This document shows, one piece after another, positions 38,349 through 47,413 of a stretch of 64,000 nt of DNA. The stretch covers positions 310,001 to 374,000 of the forward strand of contig JAIXWQ010000008.1 of NCBI GenBank assembly GCA_027491195.1, given 5' to 3'. The translations under genes and the position numbers were made by a program. Within the stretch, counting starts at the first letter, position 1. Every line of letters starts with the position of its first letter. The stretch is from Cytophagaceae bacterium. GTDB taxonomy: Bacteria > Bacteroidota > Bacteroidia > Cytophagales > Spirosomataceae. Under the pieces are notes generated by a model. It ran no database searches. It had not been told where the DNA came from and saw nothing but the letters and a program-made list of their open reading frames with translations.

Positions 38349-38380
38349 TACCGGAATCGCTTCCGGAAAGGCTTCCGGTA
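38349..38380. promoter_or_regulatory. Candidate operator for the divergent LacI-type regulator
   Basis: The palindrome CCGGAATCGCTTCCGG (38351-38366) is followed after six bases by a third half-site, so that TACCGGAA (38349) and TTCCGGTA (38373-38380) also form an outer inverted pair. It is a GC-rich island in a very AT-rich gap, between susC and the regulator gene, 171 bases upstream of the susC start. Confidence 0.65.
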
Positions 38381-38404
38381 GATACAAAAAGTGTAATTAT
38401 TTAT

Positions 38405-38412
38405 TATTTTTG
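38405..38412 (+). promoter_or_regulatory. Putative -7 box for the LacI-type regulator
   Basis: TATTTTTG fits TAnnTTTG. It lies 24 bases right of the palindromic operator candidate, which would then cover or abut the -33 region, consistent with autoregulation. The leader would be about 90 bases. Confidence 0.35.
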
Positions 38413-38504
38413 TATAAAATAATTTCAGGACAGTTTATGGATTTTTTTTAAATTGCCGCGCATTGAATATTGAACAGTATTAGAAAAATACAATATAATA
38501 TCTT

Positions 38505-39653
38505 ATGATTAGATGTAAACATTGCAGCGAAATATCATTTATTCAAAAATCAGGATTCCAAAGAGGTAAACAGCGATTCTTATGCCAATCTTGCAATAAG
38601 TATTTTACTGAAGAATACGAGGATGATTCAGCAATTAAACCACGAAAAAAAGGGATTACAATATATGATATCGCTAAAGAATTAGGCGTTTCTATTTCAA
38701 CGGTTTCAAGAGCATTAAATGATAGTAATGAAATTAATATCAACACAAAAAATGCAATCTTAAAAATCGCTCAAGATTTAAAATACCAAGCCAATAGTTT
38801 GGCACTCAATTTAGCAAAGAGTCAAACCAAATTAATTGGCTTAGTTATTCCTGAATTATCTCACGTTTTTTTTCCTTCAATCATTATGGGGGCACAAGAA
38901 TATTTGAATAAATACAGATATAATTTGATTATTATGCAGTCAGATGAGGTTTATGCAAATGAGCTACTTAATATAAAAACCTTATTAGATACTCGTGTAG
39001 ATGGTTTACTGATTTCATTAACAAAAGAAACCAACAATTTCGATCATATACAAAATGCTATTGACTCTGGGGTTCCTGTCGTATTATTCAATCGAATAAC
39101 AGAACAGATTGAATGCAATAAAATTGTTGTGGATGATTATCAAGCAGCATTTAATGCAGTAGAGCATCTAATTACAAATGGATATAAGAAAATAGCCCAT
39201 TTGTCTGGTCCTCAAAATTTAGATTTATGCCAAAAGCGATTAAAAGGATATTTAGATGCATTAAAGAAACATAATCTTCCGATTCAAGATGAATATATTT
39301 TGTTTGGTGATTTAACAGATAATCAAGCTAAAATTTTTGCCAAATATTTACTTGACTTGCCAAACCCACCTGATTCAGTATTTGCCATTAATGACCCTTC
39401 TGCAATTGAGATATACAAATACGCAAAAGAGAAAAAAATGAAATTACCTGAGCAACTTGGTATCGTTGGGTTTAGTGACGATCCTATTTCGGAATACCTT
39501 GAACCTAGTTTAACAACTATCAAACAACCTACAAGAGAAATGGGACATGAAATTGCAAGTATGATTTTAGATCAGATTAAAACATCCAACCCCATATTTC
39601 AGACCAAAATATTAAATGCCGAATTAGTCATAAGAAATTCATCTATAAAGTAA
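38505..39653 (+). CDS. LacI-family regulator with N-terminal zinc ribbon
   Basis: This 382-residue protein has three parts. Residues 1-36 form a four-cysteine zinc ribbon (Cys4, Cys7, Cys27, Cys30; pattern CxxC-x19-CxxC with RFLCQSCNKYF), like the N-terminus of IS1-type InsA and related transposase ribbons. Residues about 50-100 are a LacI helix-turn-helix (ITIYDIAKELGVSISTVSRAL) with hinge. Residues 110-380 are the periplasmic-binding-protein-like sensor (KLIGLVIPEL, GLLISL, AFNAVEHLITNGYKKIAHLSG, SVFAINDPSA). It is divergent from susC and probably controls the cargo locus in response to a sugar ligand. The ribbon fusion is unusual for LacI proteins. Confidence 0.88.
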   Translation: MIRCKHCSEISFIQKSGFQRGKQRFLCQSCNKYFTEEYEDDSAIKPRKKGITIYDIAKELGVSISTVSRALNDSNEININTKNAILKIAQDLKYQANSLALNLAKSQTKLIGLVIPELSHVFFPSIIMGAQEYLNKYRYNLIIMQSDEVYANELLNIKTLLDTRVDGLLISLTKETNNFDHIQNAIDSGVPVVLFNRITEQIECNKIVVDDYQAAFNAVEHLITNGYKKIAHLSGPQNLDLCQKRLKGYLDALKKHNLPIQDEYILFGDLTDNQAKIFAKYLLDLPNPPDSVFAINDPSAIEIYKYAKEKKMKLPEQLGIVGFSDDPISEYLEPSLTTIKQPTREMGHEIASMILDQIKTSNPIFQTKILNAELVIRNSSIK

Positions 39654-39693
39654 ACTGATTATTTGGAATTAATAACGTTTAGCAGAATTTAGA

Positions 39694-40812
39694 CTACTCT
39701 TTCAATTTAATGGCCACATTAACTGAATAACTTCGCTTATTAATACCTAAAGCTCCAAATAGAACTTTGGGTTTTCCGTTATCAAAGTAAATCCATGGGC
39801 GTTCTAGTTTGTCATCAGACTTTGAACCATTTGAAAAATTGATACTATACGGTACCACTTGAGGATTTATAGTAGGTTCCCAATTAACGCCATCCTTTGA
39901 ATTTAAAAGGGCTAATGCGGCTTTCTTATTTGTAAATGCTCCAATTACATCAGTCACAATTGCATAAATTTTCCCCTTCGAACTCCATAAGAATGGGTCT
40001 TCAGCCATCATCCAAACATTTTCGTTATCCTTTTGCTTAGCTTGAAAGATTGGCTCCGGATGCTTTATAAAAGGCCCTAACATTGATTTGGAAAATGCTA
40101 CGCCAAATCGAACTTTGCCTCCCCGTAACGCCCCCGTTTTTTTAGCTACCTGTTTATAAACTAATACAACTTTGCCTTTGTTATCAACAGTTATAGCAGG
40201 ATTAGAAACCATTAAAGCATCATACGCAGTTGAGTCTCTAGATACATCCAAGACAGGTTTATCAAATCGCTGCCAATCACCTTCTAAATTAGTTGTAACC
40301 GCAACACCAATTCGTTGATTATTTCTATATTCCCACCAATTATTATCTTGCATTGAGGCAGGCATGTTTACAACTGAATTTCCAGTTGTACCCATATAAT
40401 ACAGATAGTATTTACCCTGATATGCTAGAACAGCAGGATTGTGCGTGCATATACCATCCCAATATTGCGAACCCCTTCTTTCGAAGACCACTTTCACATG
40501 CTTATATGGCCCATCAGGTTTATCAGCCTTAGCTAATGCAATTTCAGAATTAGGTATCCAGGCATAATGACCATATACTCGCGGCCATCGACTGTAGAAC
40601 ATATAATATTTTCCATTTTTACCTTTAATAACTGACCCACACCAAATGTTAAAAGTCGAATCACTAAAAATATTGTCTGATGCGATTGGAAGAATTTTTT
40701 GTGAAAAATCAATGTGATCAAATTCCGTAGAATTATCCTTGTTTTGAATTTTTCCTTGGCAAATCAAACGTTCAGGGATTATGACAAAAAGGAGCAGAAT
40801 TATAATTCTCAT
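39694..40812 (-). CDS. Secreted five-bladed beta-propeller glycoside hydrolase-like protein (copy 2)
   Basis: This 372-residue protein has a signal peptide (ends PERLICQ). It shares with the protein at 26575-27609 the blocks IWCGSVIKGKNGKYYMFYSRWPR, SEIALAKADKPDGPYKHVKVVFERR and the EYRNNQRIGVAVTT segment, so the two are paralogues in one cargo region. It differs by inserts around residues 130-150 and at the C-terminus. The fold and likely activity are those of GH43-like propellers; the substrate is not predictable. It overlaps the GH43 gene by 4 bases. Confidence 0.72.
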   Translation of the reverse strand: MRIIILLLFVIIPERLICQGKIQNKDNSTEFDHIDFSQKILPIASDNIFSDSTFNIWCGSVIKGKNGKYYMFYSRWPRVYGHYAWIPNSEIALAKADKPDGPYKHVKVVFERRGSQYWDGICTHNPAVLAYQGKYYLYYMGTTGNSVVNMPASMQDNNWWEYRNNQRIGVAVTTNLEGDWQRFDKPVLDVSRDSTAYDALMVSNPAITVDNKGKVVLVYKQVAKKTGALRGGKVRFGVAFSKSMLGPFIKHPEPIFQAKQKDNENVWMMAEDPFLWSSKGKIYAIVTDVIGAFTNKKAALALLNSKDGVNWEPTINPQVVPYSINFSNGSKSDDKLERPWIYFDNGKPKVLFGALGINKRSYSVNVAIKLKE

Positions 40813-42509
40813 TTGTAATCAGCTATTTTAAACCAATCAAAATCCGCTGGTATTTTATTTCCAGAACCTCGATTAAACGAATATAAACCAACCATCATAC
40901 CCATAAACCCCCAATTGGGAGTCCCTTGATCACTCAAATAGGACGCATCAAGTATTTCACCAGCACTTAACCAATTTTTGTTGTCATAGCTGTATTCAAA
41001 TACTCTTATTAGTTTATTTACCCGTAAACGCAAAAAAAGATGTGAGACTTTACGAATGGACGTTAGTTTACGAACAACCGGAATGCCATACTTCATTTCC
41101 TCTAATGATAGCTCCCAATCTCCATGTTTACCTTTTTGCCACCCTAATCTTGCGTAAGTTTTAGTATCATAATAACATGTCAATCCAGCCTGCTCAGTCG
41201 TTTTTGGTTCAAAACTTAATTTAGTAGATGCTGTATATTTCAACCAACGTTCTCTCTGTAAAATCAAATTACGACCTAGTAAGGTATCTATATCAAAATC
41301 TCCTGAATATAATCTCAAATTCCCCTTTTTCTCTGTTAAACTAAAATTAGCGTAAAGTGGATTTCTTCTAAATTGCCATGGAATATTTAGCTTAGGATTG
41401 TTAAACTCATCCGAATAATTATTAATCACTTTTGCTTCTTTCAATTTTGGTTTAATAGCAATATCAAGTGGTTGCCTACTAGGTTCATCTACTGGCCATC
41501 CATCCTGAGTCCAATTCAATCGAATTAATGAGGTTTCTCTCCCTAATTGGCTAACCCCTTTTTGATACCGCTTTTCGGTGGATGCAGATGGGAGCCACCT
41601 TTGAGATAAAACCATCGTAAACCATTCATCTAATTGTGTTTTAAAAAGCTTGCCATGTCCTTGGTGAAAATTGATCCCTGCAGTATTCTTCTGCGTAAGT
41701 AAAGGATTGTAAGGGGAATTTTCGTAAGGTCCTAGAACATTTTTAGACCTAGCAACTAGCATATGATGACCATTGAATAACCCACCAGATGCTGCCATTG
41801 TTAAGTAATAATATCCAGATTTATATAAGAGATGAGGGCCTTCTGGGGCAGCTTTTTTCCCTTCTGTTTCGATCCAATATGGGCCATCAACTATAGAATT
41901 AGCATCTTTATTTAACTTGACAATCTTTGTTCCATTTCCTTGTGGAATTCCTGCCGCATAAAGCATATAATGTTCGCCGTTCACGTCTACAAAATGAGAA
42001 GGGTCATTCCCATTATCAGTAATTTGAATTGGTTTTGACCATGGTCCTAATATGTTTTTTGATTTAACCATGTAATTACCACGCACATTATAACTTCTGT
42101 CTTTTTTTAATTGAACCATACAATAAAACACGTAGAACTCCCCGTTGTAATAAGATATATCTGGTGCCCACACGCCCATTCCATCCCAATATTTGGTCAA
42201 ATCAAACTCTTCGCTTTTAGTAAAAACATGTCCAATTTGTTTCCAGTTAATCAAATCTTTAGAATGCGAAATGATTATTCCAGGAAAATATTCAAATGTA
42301 GAATTAACACAATAATAATCTTCACCAACCCTCACAACAGAAGGGTCAGGAAAAAAACCTTGAATTACAGGGTTTACAAACTCATTTTTATTCAAGACAG
42401 GATTCCATCTTGTGTCAGTATTTTCTTGCGCCATTAAGTGCATCGAAAACCCTAATAGGCAAACTGCAGTCAATGAGTAAAACAATTGATTTTTTAAACT
42501 TTTTAACAT
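40809..42509 (-). CDS. Family 43 glycoside hydrolase (xylosidase/arabinofuranosidase type)
   Basis: This secreted protein of 566 residues starts at 42509 (signal peptide MLKSLKNQLFYSLTAVCLLG... ends LMAQ); a start seven codons upstream at 42530 would overlap the preceding gene by 11 bases and is also possible. The propeller begins with GFFPDPSVVRVGEDYYCVNSTFEYFPG, whose DPS aspartate is the catalytic base of GH43. WAPDISYYNGEFYVFY and the AAPEGPHLLYKSGYYYL block carry the other acidic residues. The C-terminal half (about 380-566) is a lectin-like GH43_C2 sandwich. Typical substrates are arabinosyl or xylosyl side chains. Confidence 0.9.
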   Translation of the reverse strand: MLKSLKNQLFYSLTAVCLLGFSMHLMAQENTDTRWNPVLNKNEFVNPVIQGFFPDPSVVRVGEDYYCVNSTFEYFPGIIISHSKDLINWKQIGHVFTKSEEFDLTKYWDGMGVWAPDISYYNGEFYVFYCMVQLKKDRSYNVRGNYMVKSKNILGPWSKPIQITDNGNDPSHFVDVNGEHYMLYAAGIPQGNGTKIVKLNKDANSIVDGPYWIETEGKKAAPEGPHLLYKSGYYYLTMAASGGLFNGHHMLVARSKNVLGPYENSPYNPLLTQKNTAGINFHQGHGKLFKTQLDEWFTMVLSQRWLPSASTEKRYQKGVSQLGRETSLIRLNWTQDGWPVDEPSRQPLDIAIKPKLKEAKVINNYSDEFNNPKLNIPWQFRRNPLYANFSLTEKKGNLRLYSGDFDIDTLLGRNLILQRERWLKYTASTKLSFEPKTTEQAGLTCYYDTKTYARLGWQKGKHGDWELSLEEMKYGIPVVRKLTSIRKVSHLFLRLRVNKLIRVFEYSYDNKNWLSAGEILDASYLSDQGTPNWGFMGMMVGLYSFNRGSGNKIPADFDWFKIADYK

Positions 42510-42519
42510 CTTTCCTAAT

Positions 42520-44967
42520 TTATATTCCATCTGCTTCTTTCAGTTCCCTTTCTGATGCCCCAATTTTGGGCAAACATATAATTTCTAGTTTTTTAAATTG
42601 ATCAAAATCATTACCTAATTGACCCTTAACGATATCTTTGAATTTTATTGGGTACTCAGACGTAATTCCAATTCTTCGCATATCGATATCCTTGAATCCT
42701 ATTTGATAAGCAGGCGAATTTTCATTTAATCGAAAATCTCCATTATTGATATCCCTAAAAAGAGGGTCGGCAATGATACTATTTGCATCAGCACCTCTTG
42801 TACGATAATATGAAACAGCAGACTTTCCGTGATCCGCCAAATTGACATCGAAGTATAAATTTTTATCAATATTACATTCCTCCAATTTCAATTCTGTCAA
42901 CTTCCCCTTAATACTTCCTTGTCTGTAAAAAGTATTATGAGATGTAACTTTATAAAAAATATTATTTTGTATGGTACAATTGGTGTAAGGTGGCATTTTG
43001 TCTCTCGTAAAGACATCCATAATACTAAAATAGCCTATAAACATCCGATTTGTTTTACCAGCCGAATTCTCATAGACGATGTCATGTATATCAGCTATGA
43101 TATTGTTATAAGCATTGTTTTCGTAATATTTAAGGTTTATTCCCCCTCCATTACAATTATAAATCACGTTTTCTGCAATCGTGGTATTTTTTATAAAAGC
43201 ATCTGTTCGAATCGCCTGTTGCATACCAACTCCATTCAAATGATGTATATAATTTCTTCGAATGATGTTCCCATCTCCGACATCTGAGAGGTAAATAGCA
43301 TTTCCATCAAAGCATTTTTGCATAACCAAAAAGACTTCATTGTCTTCAACTAAATTGTTGCGCGTATGGTAGTACGGGGATGATTTTGGCCACTGAGTAA
43401 AATAAACAAAATTGTTAAAATTATATTTCAATGTGTCATCTTGATATAATGCTTCAGGAGCTATTTCATCTGTTCTTAGTGAACCAACTTGTTCCCGATT
43501 TTGACCTTTTAACATGAAAAACATTGGACGTGTGCCGCTAAGAACAATCGCATCATAAGGCAGGTGATGTAGTTTATTATTTTGAATGATGTTTTCACCA
43601 CTTTGTGAAAGCATAATTCCATTTGATTGATAATAGAATTCGCCACAATGATGAATTTGATTGTTTAAAATCCGATTTGACTTATTGACATTCAACTTGC
43701 CTGGTCCGTAACCACAAAGTAATATGCCTGTGCCACCAACATAATCAATTAAATTATTTTTGATCAAATTACTTTGGGCGTGTAAATCAAGCCGAACACC
43801 TGCACTAGCTGAATTTGTTAGTCGGCAATTACTTAATTCGCAATATTCTACATCGCGAAATTGAACCATCGCATTTGACTTGTTCCACATATCCCACTCA
43901 TGCTGCAAGCCAATATCTTTTGATGATATAACCTCTCGTTCTGCACGCGTAAATGTCAAATCTTTAAAAGCGATATTTCGAACAATACCACCTGTTTCAT
44001 GGCCATCTACTATAATATAATTGGCCAATAGGGGGAACGTAACATTGCCTGGAGTTCCATTTTCTGGCCAATAATACACGAGTTTTTCTTTCGTATTAAC
44101 TACCCATTCCCCAGGTGTATCAAGATAATCAATTGCATTTTCCACACGGCAACTACCTCCATCCATAGCATGTAAATGTTTGTCAATTTTACCCATCGGG
44201 TAAGTGGCAGGGATTGTTGTGGTAGCAACACCACTTTTTTCATCAACTGAAGCCAAAGTCAAGTAATTCGTTACATAACCGACATTTGGTTGTACAAAAA
44301 TCTCTATGTCATTCAGGTTCTGCCAGCTTTTTATCATCCCAGTAGGAAACCAAAGCGAATTTCTATCTGCATTAATCATCCCTTTCCAATCTACACCCCC
44401 ACCGTCACCTCCTGATATTACTTTAGTTGGCTCAAATCCATTTGAACGCGCGCGCTTGAGTAATTTCCCATTATCATAAAGTGTATAAAATCGTTCCTTA
44501 CCGAGTGGCATTTCAGGCATCTTTGCAACAAAAACTTTGCCTTTTGCTTTTGCGGGGAGATTAGTTACGGATTTTGCTAATTGCCAACCATTAATCACCG
44601 CATCAGATGAAAAAACTGGATTTTCATTTGGATAAGCTTTGTAGACAATTTGAAATGAATCATAATGACTATCTAGTGGAGAAAAAATTTCAGTTTCTGA
44701 TAATTGATATTCACCTCCTCTAATTAGAATGAAAATATTTCGATACAAATCTTTTTTTATAAGCCTGACCTCATTTTTAGCTCTCCCTAAAGAAGCGAAT
44801 GGGCCATCAGTTTGTGTAGCATTCGGTTCAGGCAATTTACCACTCCATAAGTCATTGCCTTTGGTAGAAACATAGAAATCAGCAAAAGGGGGATCTTTCT
44901 TTTGAGCAACTAATTGATTAACTGAAATCAAACACGACCATAAAAATAAGTATGTTAAATTTTTCAT
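42520..44967 (-). CDS. Secreted right-handed beta-helix protein, possible glycan hydrolase (GH141-like)
   Basis: This 815-residue protein has a signal peptide (ends NQLVAQ). It starts with the DFYVSTKGNDLWSG...GPFASLGRAKNEVR pattern used by carbohydrate-active beta-helix proteins, then runs of Asn-rich coils (LIKNNLIDYVGGTGILLCG, RILNNQIHHCGEF, ENIIQNNKLHHL, TIAENVIYNCNGGGINL). Similar architecture is found in GH141 fucosidase/xylanase-type enzymes; the assignment is tentative. It sits in an operon with GH29 and GH43 genes, supporting a role in breaking a fucosylated polysaccharide. Confidence 0.7.
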   Translation of the reverse strand: MKNLTYLFLWSCLISVNQLVAQKKDPPFADFYVSTKGNDLWSGKLPEPNATQTDGPFASLGRAKNEVRLIKKDLYRNIFILIRGGEYQLSETEIFSPLDSHYDSFQIVYKAYPNENPVFSSDAVINGWQLAKSVTNLPAKAKGKVFVAKMPEMPLGKERFYTLYDNGKLLKRARSNGFEPTKVISGGDGGGVDWKGMINADRNSLWFPTGMIKSWQNLNDIEIFVQPNVGYVTNYLTLASVDEKSGVATTTIPATYPMGKIDKHLHAMDGGSCRVENAIDYLDTPGEWVVNTKEKLVYYWPENGTPGNVTFPLLANYIIVDGHETGGIVRNIAFKDLTFTRAEREVISSKDIGLQHEWDMWNKSNAMVQFRDVEYCELSNCRLTNSASAGVRLDLHAQSNLIKNNLIDYVGGTGILLCGYGPGKLNVNKSNRILNNQIHHCGEFYYQSNGIMLSQSGENIIQNNKLHHLPYDAIVLSGTRPMFFMLKGQNREQVGSLRTDEIAPEALYQDDTLKYNFNNFVYFTQWPKSSPYYHTRNNLVEDNEVFLVMQKCFDGNAIYLSDVGDGNIIRRNYIHHLNGVGMQQAIRTDAFIKNTTIAENVIYNCNGGGINLKYYENNAYNNIIADIHDIVYENSAGKTNRMFIGYFSIMDVFTRDKMPPYTNCTIQNNIFYKVTSHNTFYRQGSIKGKLTELKLEECNIDKNLYFDVNLADHGKSAVSYYRTRGADANSIIADPLFRDINNGDFRLNENSPAYQIGFKDIDMRRIGITSEYPIKFKDIVKGQLGNDFDQFKKLEIICLPKIGASERELKEADGI

Positions 44968-44978
44968 AGTTTTCGGAT

Positions 44979-47297
44979 TTATTGATTCATTATTAGTAAA
45001 TCAGGTTTTCTTGATACTGGCAATACCTGCAGGTATTGTAGTTTACCATCTTTTAAAATTCCCTCAATGGTAGTGTTGTATGGTGCATGCAACTTAAATG
45101 ATACATTCCAATCTTTAGGCCATGCAGGGAATAATAGCATCTTTTTACCATCTGTTTGTAATAACATTTCTTGAAGTCCAATCATACCGCTTCCTCCCCA
45201 ATTATGGTCAGGCACCCAGTCGTGCCCAGGTCCCCAAAATGTTGGAAATCTCCTGTCCGAGTCCTTTAATTTTTTTATGGTAATGCTTGCTGCTTCATCC
45301 GTTAAACCGAGTCGAGCGCAAAAGATTGCATCTTGATGCCAGCTAATATGATTTTTCTGAATTGGAAGATCATATCCATATTTCCATGTGTTTATTGCTA
45401 CATCTAAATCGGGTTTCCCTACTCCATAAATCCCATAAGGAAATACGGGGTATAATTGAGTGAGCTCTTGATTGTTTATCCTAGCCCAAGTAACGGCTGG
45501 AGAAATAACCTTAACCCCATTTTTTTCACGAAAGGAAATAGCTGGGATTCGTTTTAACATTCCTGTCCAATGATTTCTTTTATCCTCTGAAATGTATTGG
45601 GAGGGCAATTCAAGAAGTCTGGATAGCACAGTTTGCAAACCCGCGATCGTGGATGTTGAATTATAAGCCATTTTATAAGTTTCAGCACCAGTGCCTGGAT
45701 ATAAAATGAGTTTACCTTCGCTATCTAAGGCTTGACGTCCTCGCAACAAAGCTTCTCTCTGGTAGTGTTCATCAAAAAAAGTCAGACAACTTTCAATAAA
45801 TGGTATATACTTAGAAATATCCTCTCCGGTATATCTCTCTACATCTAACATCATTAAGCAAAATTCCATCTGTGTATCCCACAAATATTCAAGCCAATAA
45901 TTGTATTCTACACCTTTATTAAAAGAGTCCGGACGTTTCCAACCGTAAGATGTCGCTAGTGGAAGACCAAATTGCTCTAATTGCTCCGTAAATGATGCTC
46001 CTTTGTGCCCCCAATAAAACTCTGTTCGTTTTTCTGCGTTACCTAATGCCCTCAAATAAAAATTAAGTTGAGAAGGTAACATATCAAAATCCCCACTTTT
46101 AAACATTGGGAAATATACTAGCCTTTGATTTTGTGCAGTATGTGTGCCACCACCCCAATTTCTATGATCTGGTGTAAATGGTAAGTTTTTGTCCACATAA
46201 CTAGGATCAAAAGTGAAAAGACCCCCATTGAATTTGGTGGGGTATTTACCGTAAGCATTGCAACCTAGCTGATATCGAAAAAGTTGATAATTGCGGCCAA
46301 CTTGCCATTCTGATGAATTTTTATCAGTGTTTATGGAAATGTAACTTCTATTCCAGAATTCCCCCCACCACTTTTGGGAATTTAATGCGGCTTGCGATGA
46401 ATTCGTATAATCACCATTTTCCAGATTTTTCAATCCACTTTTCCAAGTATCTAAAGATTGTGCGTTGTCAATATGTAAATAGACTTTAATATGACTCTTT
46501 CTAGAAGGGCTTTTACTCACTAATTTCCAACCTTTGAATTCTGTATCTGCATATTTTCCATTAATTATATTGGATGATTTCATATTTTCACCAACCATCA
46601 TTCCGCCAAAAGTCAATTTGTCAAGTGGGTCCCAAAGTGAATCTTTTATGGAATTTAAACCTTGTTGTTTTACAGTAATATCAAAGAGAGATTCATCTCT
46701 ATTTCGATGATAAAACAGTACTTTATTATCTGAAAACTGAATGGAATCTTTACGTATAATAGCATTAATGGGGGCATCTCGAAATCCAAGACTTGCATTG
46801 GTCATCCGCGGATTTGTCCATTCTAAATCTTTAATACGCCAATTTTCATAAGTCACTTCAACTGTAACAGGATTATTACTCTCCGATTCCACATGAATCA
46901 CAGGCCTGAATACATCTACCCAAATTTTGATTAAAGATTTCCTGCCATTCTTTTTGCCAGAAATCTCAACATACCCTTCTTTTAGTTTCAACTCTTGTCG
47001 AAATTCAGTGCCATCAAAGGGGTTTGGAGATAATTTTAATCGAATTCTTCCAAATTTTGGGAATACATTGTTTTCGTCAAATGCTCCACTTCTTGACATA
47101 TAAAATAGAATTTCTCCATTTTCTGTCCATACATTTAAACCAATGTCTCCGCCACCGCAAGGCATTGATTCCGAAGAATTTTTACTTTGTGTATTCCAGG
47201 CTAAATTGTACTGATTTAATTCAAATTTTTGACCAATCAGATTATTGCAAACAATCAGAATAATAAATAAGCCAATTTGAAAAACTGAAGCTTTCAT
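44979..47297 (-). CDS. DUF5703 domain protein, probable (alpha/alpha)6 glycoside hydrolase
   Basis: This 772-residue secreted protein has a signal peptide (ends NNLIGQ). The N-terminus YNLAWNTQSKNSSESMPCGGGDIGLNVWTENGEILFYMSRSG (written as in residues about 30-70) matches the DUF5703 pattern. The middle region shows helical repeats with Trp and Tyr-rich loops (NWGGGTHTAQNQRL, WLEYLWDTQMEFCLMMLD) like GH95/GH65-type barrels, and a short beta domain ends it (MLLFPAWPKDWNVSFKLHAPYNTTIEG). Activity is not established; the neighbourhood suggests action on a fucosylated chain. A 116-bp gap without a clear promoter separates it from GH29. Confidence 0.72.
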   Translation of the reverse strand: MKASVFQIGLFIILIVCNNLIGQKFELNQYNLAWNTQSKNSSESMPCGGGDIGLNVWTENGEILFYMSRSGAFDENNVFPKFGRIRLKLSPNPFDGTEFRQELKLKEGYVEISGKKNGRKSLIKIWVDVFRPVIHVESESNNPVTVEVTYENWRIKDLEWTNPRMTNASLGFRDAPINAIIRKDSIQFSDNKVLFYHRNRDESLFDITVKQQGLNSIKDSLWDPLDKLTFGGMMVGENMKSSNIINGKYADTEFKGWKLVSKSPSRKSHIKVYLHIDNAQSLDTWKSGLKNLENGDYTNSSQAALNSQKWWGEFWNRSYISINTDKNSSEWQVGRNYQLFRYQLGCNAYGKYPTKFNGGLFTFDPSYVDKNLPFTPDHRNWGGGTHTAQNQRLVYFPMFKSGDFDMLPSQLNFYLRALGNAEKRTEFYWGHKGASFTEQLEQFGLPLATSYGWKRPDSFNKGVEYNYWLEYLWDTQMEFCLMMLDVERYTGEDISKYIPFIESCLTFFDEHYQREALLRGRQALDSEGKLILYPGTGAETYKMAYNSTSTIAGLQTVLSRLLELPSQYISEDKRNHWTGMLKRIPAISFREKNGVKVISPAVTWARINNQELTQLYPVFPYGIYGVGKPDLDVAINTWKYGYDLPIQKNHISWHQDAIFCARLGLTDEAASITIKKLKDSDRRFPTFWGPGHDWVPDHNWGGSGMIGLQEMLLQTDGKKMLLFPAWPKDWNVSFKLHAPYNTTIEGILKDGKLQYLQVLPVSRKPDLLIMNQ

Positions 47298-47413
47298 AAA
47301 TTTAATACAAGAAGTTAAACAAGGTTAGAATGCAACTATTACTTTCTAGTTCTTCAATTATAATCTGGATTTAGCCTTTCTCAACTCCTCAATCCACATT
47401 TTCAAATGTTAAA

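Noticed and set aside
38505-38620. Zinc-ribbon coding region as a separate IS1 InsA remnant
   Set aside because: The frame runs without a break into the LacI domain, and no other part of a transposase or inverted repeat is present.
47358-47399. MWIEELRKAKSRL reading in the gap between GH29 and DUF5703 (minus strand)
   Set aside because: Thirteen codons only, closed upstream; probably chance.
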